In this document: one piece after another, positions 13,982 through 14,724 of the stretch
Layout: the number at the start of each line of letters is the position of its first letter
How positions within the stretch are numbered: position 1 is the first letter of the stretch
Source: an uncultured Saprospiraceae bacterium
Lineage (GTDB): Bacteria > Bacteroidota > Bacteroidia > Chitinophagales > Saprospiraceae
Assembly (NCBI GenBank): GCA_938002705.1
Contig: CALLAG010000097.1
Span: forward strand, 1 to 14,724
Direction of reading: 5' to 3'
Length of the DNA: 14,724 bases
Position numbers and translations under genes: made by a program
Notes under the pieces: model-generated
Databases searched by the model: none
What the model saw: the letters and a program-made list of their open reading frames with translations, nothing else
Told to the model about the DNA's origin: nothing

Positions 13982-14009
13982 TGGTTATATGCTGCTGAGA
14001 CTATAACCA
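13982..14009 (+). promoter_or_regulatory. Inverted repeat just upstream of the oxygenase gene
   Basis: TGGTTATA (13982-13989) and TATAACCA (14002-14009) are perfect 8-bp inverted arms separated by 12 bp, ending 7 bp before the GTG at 14017. The position suits an operator or a leader hairpin controlling translation. No regulator gene is adjacent. Confidence 0.45.
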
Positions 14010-14016
14010 TATCCTT

Positions 14017-14610
14017 GTGCAAGATGCTTTTGAGCGTATTATATCCAACTATATAGAAAACAGAGTAGGTCAAGATAACGACTTCTTAGATGCGATATTA
14101 GCTAACCACCTAAAAACCAATCTGCAACATCTATTCTCCAATAATCAATTCAAATCTGCAGGCATAGGCAACAATGCCAAACTAACAACTGATAAATCCA
14201 TACGCAGTGATGTCATCTACTGGCTCGATAAAGCACATAACAATGAGCATGAGAATAGTTTTTTTGACCTGATGGATGCATTCGTTATATACCTCAATAG
14301 GACCTGCTATACAGGTATCACGGGATACGAGTTTCACTATGCCTACTATGATACAGGAAGCTCATACAAGCGACACCTTGATCAGTTCAAAGATAATCAA
14401 GATCGAGCCTTCTCTATGATCATGTACCTAAATGAAGATTGGAAAATCGAGGATGGCGGCCAACTCTGTATCTATCACAAAGACTCAGAACAATACGTCT
14501 CTCCTACTAATGGTTCTTGTGTGTTCTTCAAAAGTAGTGAGCTGGAGCATGAGGTGCTACTCAGCCATAAGCCGCGGATGAGTATTACGGGGTGGTTACG
14601 GACGGGGTAG
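14017..14610 (+). CDS. 2-oxoglutarate/Fe(II)-dependent oxygenase (prolyl-4-hydroxylase superfamily)
   Basis: This 197-residue protein resembles the SM-20/PHD-like bacterial P4Hc group. A helical N-terminal region (1-80) leads into the double-stranded beta-helix (about 95-197). 'GYEFHYAYYDTGSSYKRHLDQF' contributes the iron ligands His120 and Asp122; 'SMIMYLNEDW' and 'EDGGQLCIYH' are the next strands; His178 in 'ELEHEVL' is the third ligand; Arg187 in 'KPRMSITGW' should bind 2-oxoglutarate. The complete facial triad and arginine suggest an active hydroxylase. Members modify proline or other residues in proteins, or small substrates; the target here is unknown. It starts with GTG; the ATG at 14024 is out of frame. 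It is divergent from the kinase/phospho-lyase gene and ends 3 bp from the convergent aquaporin stop. Confidence 0.88.
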   Translation: MQDAFERIISNYIENRVGQDNDFLDAILANHLKTNLQHLFSNNQFKSAGIGNNAKLTTDKSIRSDVIYWLDKAHNNEHENSFFDLMDAFVIYLNRTCYTGITGYEFHYAYYDTGSSYKRHLDQFKDNQDRAFSMIMYLNEDWKIEDGGQLCIYHKDSEQYVSPTNGSCVFFKSSELEHEVLLSHKPRMSITGWLRTG

Positions 14611-14613
14611 GCA

Positions 14614-14724
14614 CTACTCCTCCCTAAAATACATCCAAGTCCCACTCGCCATCAAAGCACCAAGAATCGTAGCCACAACATAGATCCATAGATCAGAAAC
14701 ATGACCAGATACGACAGCTGGAGA
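14614..14724 (-). CDS. Aquaporin/MIP channel, C-terminal fragment
   Basis: The minus strand is open from the window edge to a TAG at 14614-14616, giving the last 36 residues. 'SPAVVSGHVSDLWIYVVATILGALMA' is the typical last transmembrane helix and preceding loop of aquaporins (family form: GPAl-xGxWxxLWiYwvgPilGa). A short cytosolic tail ending in Arg-Glu-Glu follows. The NPA motifs and selectivity-filter residues lie outside the window, so water versus glycerol specificity cannot be judged. The stop faces the oxygenase stop with only 3 bp between them. Confidence 0.8.
   Translation of the reverse strand, partial: SPAVVSGHVSDLWIYVVATILGALMASGTWMYFREE

Noticed and set aside
1..14724. CRISPR arrays, tRNA or rRNA genes, prophage or transposase genes, defence-system genes
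   Set aside because: No regularly spaced repeats, cloverleaf-like segments, ribosomal RNA or proteins of these classes were seen on either strand.

Overview
The window looks like a chromosomal segment of a Bacteroidota bacterium, probably a free-living or marine lineage close to the Saprospiria or Cytophagia (the lineage is inference). Four things point there: AT-rich DNA, several promoter-like TAnnTTTG boxes (the -7 element of this phylum) ahead of genes, a secreted lamin-tail protein with a FlgD-like C-terminal module, and a winged-helix/CreD cassette of the type common in this phylum. No tRNA, rRNA, CRISPR array, transposase or phage gene is visible.

Layout. The left edge (1-249) is the tail of a DCC-family thiol-disulfide oxidoreductase-like protein. 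A 410-bp gap follows, filled with copies and fragments of a REP-like palindromic repeat. At 660-2959 lies a three-gene + strand cassette: a six-helix membrane protein, a winged-helix regulator translationally coupled to it, and CreD. Two nearly identical palindromic operators sit ahead of the first and third genes. A second full REP copy follows creD. On the minus strand come a long coiled-coil protein with an LEA-like tail (3177-5000) and aspartate-semialdehyde dehydrogenase (5199-6185). The + strand then carries a secreted multidomain protein (6306-8093), a membrane-anchored endonuclease/exonuclease/phosphatase-fold protein with an eroded active site, an overlapping ElaA-type acetyltransferase, and an EamA transporter (9676-10512).

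An intergenic region of about 350 bp with consecutive stem-loops separates these from two minus-strand genes: an iron-sulfur uracil-DNA glycosylase family protein (10863-11447) and a fusion of an APH-fold kinase with a class III PLP enzyme (11510-13789). Divergent from the fusion is a 2-oxoglutarate/Fe(II) oxygenase (14017-14610), which converges on the tail of an aquaporin at the right edge.

The most intriguing neighbourhood is 11510-14610. The fused kinase and phospho-lyase-like enzyme recall the two separate animal enzymes that phosphorylate hydroxylysine and then eliminate phosphate and ammonia. A hydroxylase of the prolyl-4-hydroxylase superfamily lies head to head with it. Whether the three activities form one route (hydroxylate, phosphorylate, eliminate) is inference. 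The second notable unit is the CreD cassette with its paired operators, which looks like a self-contained, autoregulated membrane-stress module. The remaining genes are mostly ordinary metabolism, transport and repair.
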